Shown here piece after piece: positions 56,276 through 64,000 of a stretch of DNA of 64,000 nt. Within the stretch, counting starts at the first letter, position 1. Each line of letters opens with the position of its first letter. The stretch is taken from the NCBI GenBank assembly GCA_002189035.1, contig NEEC01000028.1:196001-260000 (forward strand), in the 5' to 3' direction. The translations under genes and the position numbers were made by a program. The stretch comes from Utricularia gibba (lineage: Eukaryota; Streptophyta; Magnoliopsida; Lamiales; Lentibulariaceae). A model generated the notes under the pieces. That model had not been told where the DNA came from and did not search any database. It worked only from the letters and a program-made list of their open reading frames with translations.

Positions 56276-57775
56276 GGATAAGAAAAGGAGGAGCTTTCTT
56301 TCTTAGTAAGCGCTTTTCCACCCCTGAAACGCCGGGCTGGCTTGCTACCTTCTTGGTTTGTTTGCTACCGCATCATCTACGAAAGCTGTTCGTAAAGGTC
56401 AGGCCAGAGCATAAGGAAGGAAGCTCACTCAGAAGCGAACTCCTACTACTTACTATTGACGAGTACCGAAGCTCAATGGCATTGATGACACCTACGGCCA
56501 GAAGAAAGGAAATACCTAGCGCCCCGGTCCCTCCATGTTCTGACTGGTTTAGATAACCAAACGCAGCCATCTCAATCCACAGACAAGGGAATCTCGAACT
56601 CCACCCGGCAAGTTTCCTAGTCGACCCTCCTTTCCTTTTCCACTCTTCCGTCACCTTTAGTACTTTGGAGTACCATGACATACTAGGGCATCTCTAGCGT
56701 ACGAAATGTTTGTTTAGTCGCTCTACGAAAGGTAGCGAAGTACGAGTACTCAATTCAGATTCGATATATGTTCTTCTGTTTGAATGAATCCATTTCGACC
56801 TAAAGTGGAGTCTCAAGCTCTAGACGAAACGAAGGAAAGCAAGAGTATACGTAAGACTACTCAATCCCTGCCAAAGGAAATCCGGGTCCTGCTGGGTTTT
56901 GAAGAGTCATTAGAGATGACCAAGGAAAGTGGATTCATGGATCTATTGGGTGGTGTGGTAACTACAAGTCTAGCTTACTATCTTATATGGCCTTGCTTGC
57001 TCTAAACCGAAAGGAGAGACTCTCAAGAGAGGTCTCGAGCGCTTACTTCTAATGTAATGCATTATTTTTTCCTAAGAAAGATACAAACTCATCTATTCTT
57101 CGAGACTAGCGTGCTCTAACCAACAATTCCTTTATAAACATCCAACTACCGAGCTAGTTGAAGAGAGCTACTAGCTGCTAGGCTACATTCCCATATAGCT
57201 ACTAGAAGAAGAAAAATAGCATATAGCTGCCTAATGGCCAGGAAAGAGAGGAGCAGAGACCGCCCTATCTTGTTGGTTCTTCTCAACTTCGTCAATCCTT
57301 AACCATGAAAGTCTGTCAATGTTGGCTTCCTCGATTACACTGTTGACCACACGCATTCAACGGTATAGCTCGTTTCACTACTCAATTGCATCGATCGTTG
57401 GGTTGATTCAATTACGTTCGGGGGACGAAAAGAGTCTATTTACCTTTACAAATATTTATTCCGGAATGTATCATGGCTCTATCTATTCAAACAAAAAAAG
57501 AGTTCTGCATCGGCTGGGGAAATCAAAAAAATAGGCGTGGGGAAGAGGGAGCGGGGGGCTACGAGCCCTCTCCCGTTGTAGTTCCCGGACAACCCAACCC
57601 TTCAACATCCTCCCCTTCGACCGGTACGGTAAGATCAGATTTCTCGAACGAAGTGATAGGAAGATAAGGATAAGACGGCTGGCTGGCGGGGGATCTCTAA
57701 AAAACCCCTTGACTAGTAAGGGGAAAACGAAAGTGCGGCGCACCCGCTGAAGAAAGGTGCAAGCGTCACCCAACG
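56276..57775. other. Spacer upstream of rps4
   Basis: No gene is recognised. ORFs of 64-102 codons without motifs. Confidence 0.45.
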
Positions 57776-57840
57776 AGCTACATGAAATGAAGCGAGTATA
57801 GAAGCAGAGCGTAATACTAGGAGCGAGTTGAAAAAAGTAG
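57776..57840 (+). repeat. R2 copy in the rps4 5' flank
   Basis: 57788-57828 (41 bp) is identical to 58689-58729 inside rps4. Confidence 0.95.
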
Positions 57841-57873
57841 CAGGGTCGAAGCATTCTCCATCCGCCCGACAGC

Positions 57874-57903
57874 AGCGGAGGGGTTCGATTCCCGTTATAC
57901 GCG
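57874..57903 (+). promoter_or_regulatory. tRNA-like 3' end (t-element) before rps4, tentative
   Basis: GCGGAGGGGTTCGATTCCCG followed by TTATACGCG looks like a T arm and acceptor 3' half ending at the rps4 ATG. Plant mitochondria use such tRNA-like elements as processing sites at mRNA 5' ends. No matching 5' half was found. Confidence 0.35.
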
Positions 57904-59046
57904 ATGTGGCGAAAAAAACGGATTCAACGAGATATGCCTGCATTAAGATTTAAAACTTGTCGTCTACTTTCAGGAAATGTTTGGAACAGAGAACTTACTA
58001 TAATACAACGCCGCATTCTTCAAAGATTGAGAAACAAGAAGAGATCCATGTTGAGAAAGATTTATTCGAGAGAAAATCTTAACAGTTACATTCAATCACA
58101 AACTACACGAAAGTTGTCCCTTTTTCATGGAGATTTACCCATTACAGAGATGCACAGAAGAAGAAAACGATCAACTATCCCTTTTCTACTCAATCCAGAA
58201 ACAAGATCGGACGTTATTCTGGTTCGTCTCCATTTTCGTGAAACTATTCCTCAAGCAAGGCAGCCAATAAGTCATCGAAGGGTTTGTGTGAATAATAGAA
58301 TGGTAAACATTATTCATTTTAAAGTGTCCCACGGTGAACTAATATCTTTGAAAGAAAATGATGCGCGCGAAATAAGGAGATCTTTCTATATCGAAATATC
58401 AGTTGAAAAAATCATAGGAAAATTTCTGGATCGCCCGGTCAGAATGTGGAGAAGAACCAAAACAGAATGGTTCCGAAAACTCAAAACGTTGAAGGAATGC
58501 CGCCTACTACTAAAATCCAAGTTTTTGCTAAAGTTGCGTTCTTCTATACAAGAAGAAGACAGAAAGAAGTTTGGATCCAAAAAAGTATGCTTAGGCAGTT
58601 ATTTCGATGAGCACAACAGAATGAAGAGGAATTTATATCATTTCAAATCCCTATTCTTATCGAAGAGAAGGAGCGAGCGAAACGGTAGTGAAGCGAGTAT
58701 AGAAGCAGAGCGTAATACTAGGAGCGAGTATAGAAGCTATGGCGCGTTGAACATTTCCGTCCATCCTACTCAACGGAAAACCATCCATCCTATAGTTTAC
58801 AACTCTTCTTTATATAGTAATTCTACCTATTACTCCGCATCCCCCCATCAGTTTACTATGAAGAGAAAAATCAAAAGAATAGAACTACCTACTCATTATT
58901 TGGAGGTGAATCATAGAACACCAAAAGCTGTGATATCTTATGGACCTAACATAGGGCACATCCCTCACGACATAAGATTGAAAGATCCAAACCTTCTTCT
59001 TCGGAGCGGAAACGAACGTGGCCAAAACAACGTAATCTCGGCGTAG
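57904..59046 (+). CDS. rps4: Ribosomal protein S4
   Basis: A 380-residue small-subunit protein that nucleates 30S assembly. Family blocks: MWRKKRIQRDMPALRFKTCR, LLSGNVWNRELTIIQRRILQ, then the S4 RNA-binding core (RQPISHRRVCVNNRMVNI, VSHGELISLKENDA), a variable middle, and the C-terminal LPTHYLEVNHRTPKAVISYG, PNIGHIPHDIRLKD. The variable middle (residues about 257-280, RSERNGSEASIEAERNTRSE) is translated R2 repeat, kept in frame. The start at the first ATG agrees with the family (MWLLKKLIQRD type). A tRNA-like element abuts the start. The frame is intact, so the gene is probably functional. Confidence 0.94.
   Translation: MWRKKRIQRDMPALRFKTCRLLSGNVWNRELTIIQRRILQRLRNKKRSMLRKIYSRENLNSYIQSQTTRKLSLFHGDLPITEMHRRRKRSTIPFLLNPETRSDVILVRLHFRETIPQARQPISHRRVCVNNRMVNIIHFKVSHGELISLKENDAREIRRSFYIEISVEKIIGKFLDRPVRMWRRTKTEWFRKLKTLKECRLLLKSKFLLKLRSSIQEEDRKKFGSKKVCLGSYFDEHNRMKRNLYHFKSLFLSKRRSERNGSEASIEAERNTRSEYRSYGALNISVHPTQRKTIHPIVYNSSLYSNSTYYSASPHQFTMKRKIKRIELPTHYLEVNHRTPKAVISYGPNIGHIPHDIRLKDPNLLLRSGNERGQNNVISA
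58672..58737 (+). repeat. R2 copy inside the rps4 coding sequence
   Basis: GAGCGAGCGAAACGGTAGTG, then the 41-bp segment shared with 57788-57828. It is followed by GGCGCGTTGAAC, the other short element seen near 20440. Confidence 0.93.
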
Positions 59047-59113
59047 TCGCGGACATATCTATCCGGATAGAGGATCGTCTAGATCAATTCATAGATATCT
59101 TTCTCTACATATA

Positions 59114-59179
59114 GATAGGTATCCTCATGGAAAGATATAAAGATAGGTATCCTCATGGAAAGATATAAAGATAGGGATC
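59114..59179. repeat. 28-bp tandem repeat
   Basis: GATAGGTATCCTCATGGAAA plus GATATAAA occurs at 59114-59141 and 59142-59169, then a partial third unit (GATAGGGATCC). Confidence 0.95.
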
Positions 59180-59228
59180 CCATCTAGATCTTGAATCACT
59201 ATTTCCATTTTCTCAACTTCGTCGACCC

Positions 59229-59286
59229 GGAACGGTAGTGAAGCGAGTGTAGAAACGAGCTCCATACTTGGAGCGAGTAGAGAAAA
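59229..59286 (+). repeat. R2 copy downstream of rps4
   Basis: GGAACGGTAGTGAAGCGAGT, then TCCATACTTGGAGCGAGTAG. Confidence 0.88.
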
Positions 59287-59300
59287 GAACATCGATGCTC

Positions 59301-59450
59301 TCCTTTCAGTCGAGCGTCTTCCCTACCTCTCACTTCGTTCGAGCCCTTCACACTACCTTCACACTACCGCAAACAGAACTCCCGCATTCAAACCTACCGC
59401 ATTCCGGCCGTAGGCCTTCAATTGGTCCGTAGGCCTTCAATGGGTCCCTC
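59301..59450 (-). repeat. R1 cluster (reverse)
   Basis: E/F, C repeated three times, B, then two A modules in a row. A reverse R2 piece follows at 59477-59542. Confidence 0.9.
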
Positions 59451-59725
59451 TCCCGCTGGCGGCCCATCCACCCTTTTTTTGACTCGCTGAACACAATAAG
59501 GTACGCTATCTGCTCGCTTCATTTCCATTCCGCTCGCTCGTTGGATGGATGGTTTTCCGTTTTTCAATTCGGGTCGGAGCGTAGACGAAGCGAGCAGAGC
59601 CCAGGAAAGAGGGAAGCCCTGAATAAAGCAGTCGACTAGAAGTAGAAGACTGCAGGCCTGAGAGAAGGCGGCCTTTCTCGGGAAAGATGGCAAAATGTCT
59701 CTTCTTTTTTTTTTGTAGGTAGGAT

Positions 59726-59859
59726 GGACCAATTGAAGGCCGGAGGCACGAAGTACTCGACCGAAAGGGACCGGCCTACGGTTTCAAGATCTCGACCGGA
59801 ATGCGGTAGGTTTGAATGCGGGAGTCATGAAGCGGTAGTGTGAATGCGGTAGTGTGAAA
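59726..59859 (+). repeat. R1 cluster upstream of rps3
   Basis: A, F, D, C, then the TCATGAAGCGGTAGTGTG variant and a further C. It ends 85 bp before the rps3 ATG. Confidence 0.9.
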
Positions 59860-59943
59860 GAGGAGATCAGATAGACGGAAATGAAGACCTTCGAGCATTG
59901 GACCGGGAAGAAAAAAGGGGAATAAAGTCAAGTAGTTGTACAT

Positions 59944-60017
59944 ATGGCACGAAAAGGAAATCCGATTTCGGTAAGACTTCATCTGAATCGTAGTTCAGAT
60001 TCAAGTTGGTTCAGTGA
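59944..60017 (+). CDS. rps3: Ribosomal protein S3, exon 1
   Basis: 74 bp, the standard plant exon 1 length. Encodes [20 protein letters not shown] and SWFS plus two bases of an Asp codon (GA). The group II intron follows with GGGCGACC. Confidence 0.95.
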
Positions 60018-60476
60018 GGGCGACCGCGAAAGTCACCGAATGGGTCAGTCTTTTCCTTCAGTTTGTCCCAGATTTGAAATAGAAAAAGGCGTGGGAGGAT
60101 GGATGGTTTTCAGGATGGACGGGGCGGACACGACTTCTTCTATTCTAAGGCTAGAAGACCACTGAAAGACACCCAGGACTAGAGCATGTCGTGAAAGAAG
60201 CACACAGGGCGGGCGTGCTTCGACCGTGTCTCCGGGGCACAGTAGAATGTAGATATCATGAACGCGAGGCGCTATTCACATTGCATTGAGGGTGGATGGA
60301 ATTCAGTAGCGCGATGGAATTGAGGCTGAGTTGCCCTGGCAACCACTCCCCTATGTGCCAATCGCGAGCACATCCAGGGCCCCGGCGCCCTGCTCAGCAG
60401 GAGAGGCCTAGCCTGATCTAAGAAGTGCTAATTCGGTTCGGATTCATTCCAGAATGCCGCTGCCCTTGGATGGATG

Positions 60477-60557
60477 TTCGAAGACCTCTCCCTATCGCCT
60501 ACGGACCGGCCTACGGTTTCAAGATCTCGACCGGAGTTCGTTTGCGGGAGTGTGAAA
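60477..60557 (+). repeat. R1 cluster in rps3 intron
   Basis: G, D and C with GACCGGCC between them. Confidence 0.9.
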
Positions 60558-60847
60558 GAGCTCGAGCAACGGGAGAGGTTTGGGGAAAAGAAGTGCGTAG
60601 TTTCAGATCAGTAAATAACCCGAAACGAAAGAGGAGACATTGTGAGCTCGGCGCCTAAAGCGCACTATGCTCCGCTTCAACAAATGAGAGTTTTCGGTGG
60701 AACCGGTGAACCACGCGAGCTGGTTAGATGCGTGGGGCAGAGGGCTCGTAGTACCTGCGCTAGCAGGTATGCTGTTGAAGGGAAGGAGCCTAAATCGACC
60801 CTCTTCTTGTAAAAAAAAAGCAGTAAAATAAAAGGATGGACCAAAAA

Positions 60848-61039
60848 ACTACCGCATTCCGTCCTCTCCCTGACGGTCGAGATCTTGAAACCGTAGGCCT
60901 TCAATTGGTCCCTCTCCCTATCGGTCGCGTTCCTACGGTTTCAAGATCTCTTTAGTTAGGGACCGGCCTACGGTTTGAAGAAGCTCTTTAGTGGCGGGAC
61001 CGGCCGGAATGCGGTAGGAAAGAATGCGGGAGTGTGAAA
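60848..61039 (-). repeat. R1 cluster (mixed) in rps3 intron
   Basis: Reverse B, E, D and A, then forward D, H and C. The reverse half (60874-60899) complements 60508-60533. Confidence 0.9.
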
Positions 61040-61345
61040 GAGCGCCACCTGAGCGAACCGACCGAAGGGACTTGACTTATCCGAACCGAACGATACCGGC
61101 GTCGCCTAGAGAAAAAAATCCTTGATCGACGGGGAGGAGCATCTCAAAGTATGGGGCAAAGGATCAAGCGCTTTGACTTTGTCTCCCGGGATTCACCACA
61201 GGTTGGGTTTGAGAGCCGTGTGATGGGTCACTATCCAGCACGGTTCGGAGAGCACTTGACGTCTGTCTACGTTGGTGAATAGAAGCCCCCCTATCAAGCA
61301 AGAAGGAAGCGGCTCTTCCCACGGCGGAGTCACCATTGACTCTAT

Positions 61346-62804
61346 TTTTTATTATGGGAAATCCGTGTATCAAGATCTCAATCTTAGATCTTATTTCGGT
61401 TCGATACGTCCACCTACGAGACTCACCTTTGGCTTTCGTCTCGGTAGGTGTATTATTCTACATTTTCCCAAAAGAGCATTCATTCATTTCTTTCTTCCCC
61501 GTCGACCACAACGACCAAAACGACGCGAAAAATCCAGACCCAGGTGGGAATTTGGGAAAATCGGGCCGATCGGGTGTCTTCATTCAACCGACGGTACAGA
61601 AGAAGAACGAAACGAAGTGGGAGGCCGGGGGTCGGGGAAAAGAGTCGAGTCGATCAGGCGGGAGAAGCAAAACGAAAGAAGGATGGATGGACCAAGTGAA
61701 GGCCAGAGGCCGGAATGCGGTAGTTTAGGAAGAGCAAGAGGGTCGATGAAATTACGTGACCGATCACCATCGAAAAAAAAGAATCTTTCGAAATCACTTT
61801 TTTCTACTCGCTCCAAGTATTCCGCGGTCTTCAAGCATCCGAAATACGCCGGGGTTGGAAATGGCATAGCCTTCCTGATAGAAAATGACGACTCCTTCAT
61901 AAAAACGAAATTGTTGTTCTTTTTCCCCCGTTCCGACAGCCCGACGAGTCATCTACAACAAAGGACCCTCCCCGCTGTGCGCTCTTCCTTGAATTTTTCG
62001 GTCATGCAATACAACTTGAATACAAAGAACAAAATGCATTTCGACCCCGTCTCCGTTCTCAATCATTTCGTGGCACCGGGCGTGGCTGAACCATCTACGA
62101 TGGGGGGAAATAATGCACAGGAAAGAAGCAACGATAAGAGAATACGTTCTCGCATCGCTTTTTTTGTAGAAAGCTCGACCTGCGAGAAAAAGTGTTTGGC
62201 CGAAGCAAAAAAGAGGTTGACCCACTTCATTCGCCAAGCGAATGATCTTCGCTTCGCGGGAACAAGAAAAACCACCATCTCGCTCTTTCCTTTCTTCGGT
62301 GCTACCTTTTTTTTTCCAAGGGATGGGGTTATGGTGTATAATAACCTTTTTTTTGAGAATGCCCGGAAACAACTCCTAGGTCAATGTTGGAGAAAGTGTT
62401 GGAACCTCATGGCTAAGGATAAGGTAATGGAATTGATAGCCAAATTCATAGACCTAGGTAGGATAGGAGAATTGATAAAGGGAATAGAGATGATGATAGA
62501 GATCATACTGAGAAACAGAAGAATTCCGTACGGGTACAACTCTTATTTGAACGAAGTGAAAAAAATGCGATCTTTGTTGTCTAATAGAACCGCAACGAAT
62601 ACCAACATGGAATCGGTCAAGATCAAATCTGTTTATCAAAGTGCTTCTCCGATTGCTCAAGACATCTCTTTTCAGCTGAGTACCAAAACAAGATCATTTC
62701 GTTCCATTTTTAGTCAAATCGTGCAGAATATTCCTTTAGTAATGAAAAAGGGGTTACGGGGATCCGTATATGTTGTTCAGGTCGATCAAAAGGTGCAGAA
62801 ATAG
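61346..62804 (+). CDS. rps3: Ribosomal protein S3, exon 2 (3' frameshift)
   Basis: S3 lines the mRNA entry channel of the small subunit. The joined Asp codon is followed by [49 protein letters not shown]-type and [20 protein letters not shown] blocks, and [19 protein letters not shown]. Two insertions relative to other plants are repeat DNA: R1 (residues [12 protein letters not shown], 61689-61723) and R2 ([10 protein letters not shown], 61797-61825). Near 62751 one base is missing compared with the family sequence K-G-V-E-G-I-R. The frame therefore changes and stops at 62804, while the ancestral frame continues intact to TAG at 62975-62977. The last 70 or so conserved residues are thus lost or replaced. 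Either the gene is truncated or the base is a homopolymer error (AAAAAGGGG). Confidence 0.9.
61689..61723 (+). repeat. R1 copy inside rps3 coding sequence
   Basis: GGACCAAGTGAAGGCCAGAG plus GCCGGAATGCGGTAG: modules A (one substitution) and B. Confidence 0.93.
61797..61825 (-). repeat. R2 piece inside rps3 coding sequence
   Basis: TTTTTTCTACTCGCTCCAAG plus TATTCCGC, equal to the reverse R2 end at 20210-20230 except TTCCGC for TTACGC. Confidence 0.85.
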
Positions 62805-62977
62805 CTAGAACTGAATGCGGAAAGTATGGAAAAACATCTCGTAATGTATTTAACCAGAAAATCGATTATGCGAGTGCGGAAGTATCTACTCGTTACGGAA
62901 TCTTAGGTGTCAAAGTGTGGATTTCTTATAGTAAAAAAAGAAAGGGGCGTGCTATATCCAAAACGTACGAAATATAG
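62805..62977 (+). pseudogene. rps3: Out-of-frame 3' end of rps3
   Basis: In the frame two bases later than exon 2 as read, codons from 62759 give the conserved end: [20 protein letters not shown], then [20 protein letters not shown] and TYEI before TAG. It is free of stops, so the frameshift is recent or artificial. Its last bases overlap the rpl16 5' end, as in other plants. Confidence 0.85.
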
Positions 62978-63383
62978 TCAATATCGGAAAGGCAGATGTA
63001 GTAGGGGTTGCAAACCGGACGGTACACAACTTGGTTTCGGAAAATATGGCACTAAAAGTTGTAGAGCAGGTCGTCTTTCATATCGAGCCATTGAAGCAGC
63101 GCGTCGGGCTATAATCGGACATTTCCATCGTGCTATGAGCGGACAATTCCGAAGAAATGGGTTGATATGGATAAGAGTTCTCGCAGATATCCCTATTACG
63201 GGAAAACCTCCAGAAGTCAGAATGGGAAGAGGAAAAGGAAATCCTACGGGTTGGATTGCTCGTGTGTCCACGGGACAAATCCTATTTGAAATGGATGGTG
63301 TGAGTTTGTCAAATGCTCGACAAGCCGCTACATTAGCGGCGCATAAACTATGTTCGTCAACCAAGTTTGTTCAGTGGTCGTAA
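62907..63383 (+). CDS. rpl16: Ribosomal protein L16
   Basis: Large-subunit protein near the A site. Blocks: [80 protein letters not shown] and [13 protein letters not shown]. The ATG at 62907 gives 158 residues, but the first 14 overlap the rps3 3' end. In plants a GTG at the position equivalent to 62949 (V before LYPKRTKY) is often the proposed start and would give 144 residues. Intact. Co-transcribed with rps3 and overlapping its ancestral end. Confidence 0.95.
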   Translation: MSKCGFLIVKKERGVLYPKRTKYSQYRKGRCSRGCKPDGTQLGFGKYGTKSCRAGRLSYRAIEAARRAIIGHFHRAMSGQFRRNGLIWIRVLADIPITGKPPEVRMGRGKGNPTGWIARVSTGQILFEMDGVSLSNARQAATLAAHKLCSSTKFVQWS

Positions 63384-63459
63384 ACGAATTCGAATTAGTT
63401 AGTGAGGAAAAACCGGGGCAGGGCGTGACGCTTCAATGCTTTCTTGCGTTGCAGAGGAT

Positions 63460-63608
63460 GGACCAATTGAAGGCCAGAGGACCAATTGAAGGCCAGAGGC
63501 CGGAATGCTATCGGGTATATTGGTGCTCGACCGTTAGGGACCGTCCGGAGGGACCAATTGAAGGCCTACGGCCGGAATGCGGTAGGTTTGAATGCGGGAG
63601 TGTGAAAG
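63460..63608 (+). repeat. R1 cluster between rpl16 and nad5
   Basis: Two A modules in direct tandem 22 bp apart, B with the GCTATCGGG end, then a third A with CTACGGCCGG, and C. Confidence 0.9.
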
Positions 63609-63666
63609 TTAGGTTTGGGGTTTTGCCGTAAGTTCAGCGGAGGCTGTATGGTTTTTAGTCTACCTT

Positions 63667-63722
63667 TTTTCTACTCGCTTCATTTCATGTAGCTCGTTCC
63701 ATCTCGTGATTCTCAATTTCAT
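63667..63722 (-). repeat. R2 copy (reverse)
   Basis: TTTTTTCTACTCGCTTCATT, CATGTAGCTCGTTCC. Confidence 0.8.
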
Positions 63723-63886
63723 CGATCGTTGGCCATCTCGGTTGTAGTTTTCTTCATCTATGTTGTCAAGAGGGCGAGGCTTCTAGCTAGAAGGGGAGTG
63801 GGGATGGGGCCCCTTCCGATCTATCACTCAATTACAAGCCGTTCCGTCATTGTCTGATTTTTCGTTGTCCGATCCCACTCGAAATT

Positions 63887-64000
63887 ATGTATCTACTTAT
63901 TGTATTTTTGCCCCTCCTCGGTAGTTCCGTAGCAGGTTTTTTCGGACGTTTTCTAGGCTCAGAAGGAACCGCTATAATAACCACCACGTGCGTTTCATTC
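63887..64000 (+). CDS. nad5: NADH dehydrogenase subunit 5, exon 1 (5' part)
   Basis: The first 38 codons, [30 protein letters not shown] and onwards, match plant nad5, a proton-pumping complex I subunit of about 670 residues. Plant nad5 exon 1 is 230 bp, so the window ends inside the exon. Later exons (two of the introns are trans-spliced in angiosperms) are not in this window. The position after rps3-rpl16 is the common angiosperm order. Confidence 0.95.
   Translation, partial: MYLLIVFLPLLGSSVAGFFGRFLGSEGTAIITTTCVSF

Larger units (their letters stand above)
59047..59943. other. rps4-rps3 spacer, repeat-rich
   Basis: No gene. rps19, which often precedes rps3, is not seen. About half of the spacer is R1/R2 repeat. 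Confidence 0.7.
60018..61345 (+). other. rps3: rps3 intron (group II)
   Basis: Begins GGGCG, ends CTCTAT. Domain V is at about 61213-61246 (GAGCCGTGTGATGGGTCAC, CCAGCACGGTTC). Carries two R1 clusters that together form a 26-bp perfect inverted repeat. Confidence 0.92.

Noticed and set aside
57483-57854. 123-codon minus ORF before rps4
   Set aside because: Contains a reverse R2 copy and a homopolymer-rich segment; no domain, antisense to the rps4 leader.
59047-59943. Search for rps19 before rps3
   Set aside because: No S19 motif on either strand; the spacer is repeats only.
555-63608. CRISPR-like impression from many repeats
   Set aside because: Copies are scattered over the whole window in both orientations, with no regular spacers and no cas genes; this is organelle DNA.
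63350-63631. 93-codon ORF after rpl16
   Set aside because: Overlaps the rpl16 end in another frame and then reads through an R1 cluster.

Overview
This window is a stretch of flowering-plant mitochondrial DNA, probably from a eudicot. It carries a standard set of angiosperm mitochondrial genes: cob, cox3, sdh4, atp8, atp6, nad9, nad4 (four exons), rps4, rps3 (two exons), rpl16 and the first exon of nad5. Plastid-like trnP, trnW, trnH and trnN sit beside native-type trnI(CAU) and trnQ. Many codons only make sense after C-to-U RNA editing (Ser/Pro where Leu/Phe is conserved, His where Tyr is conserved). The genes are separated by kilobases of non-coding DNA full of foreign fragments. The density of short dispersed repeats recalls what has been described for large cucurbit (Cucurbita) mitochondrial genomes, but the species cannot be fixed from the sequence alone.

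Layout. 1-9.3 kb: cob on the minus strand, then debris (Ty1/copia pieces, a decayed mitovirus polymerase, a decayed nuclear-type calcium-ATPase) and a 182-residue chimeric ORF carrying a cox2-derived membrane segment. 9.3-16 kb: a minus-strand block of atp6, atp8 and cox3 with sdh4 overlapping cox3 by 73 bp. 16-27 kb: nad9, trnP, trnW, trnH and trnI among Ty3/gypsy and two further mitovirus fragments. 27.2-31.4 kb: one plastid insertion with a broken ycf1 and an intact trnN. 31.4-44.6 kb: trnQ, then about 12 kb with no recognisable gene. 44.7-51.7 kb: all of nad4, cis-spliced with three group II introns. 52-57.8 kb: spacer with gypsy and linear-plasmid DNA-polymerase fragments. 57.9-64 kb: rps4, the conserved cluster rps3-rpl16, and the start of nad5, which runs off the window.

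The most striking structure is a pair of dispersed, modular short-repeat families, called R1 and R2 here. R1 is built from about eight recombinable modules of 15-25 bp and occurs in roughly 35 clusters, on both strands, in spacers and in the introns of nad4 and rps3. R1 also lies inside the rps3 reading frame, and R2 lies inside both rps3 and rps4 without closing the frame. Oppositely oriented R1 copies create a 32-bp perfect inverted repeat in nad4 intron 1 and a 26-bp one in the rps3 intron. Other points to check are a one-base frameshift near the rps3 3' end, the atp8 upstream segment copied in front of the chimeric cox2-like ORF (a layout typical of male-sterility genes), and an 18-bp micro-inversion between two mitovirus fragments.

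The genes form the usual plant mitochondrial programme: complex I (nad4, nad5, nad9), II (sdh4), III (cob), IV (cox3), ATP synthase (atp6, atp8) and ribosome (rps3, rps4, rpl16), read with the help of a mixed native and plastid-derived tRNA set.
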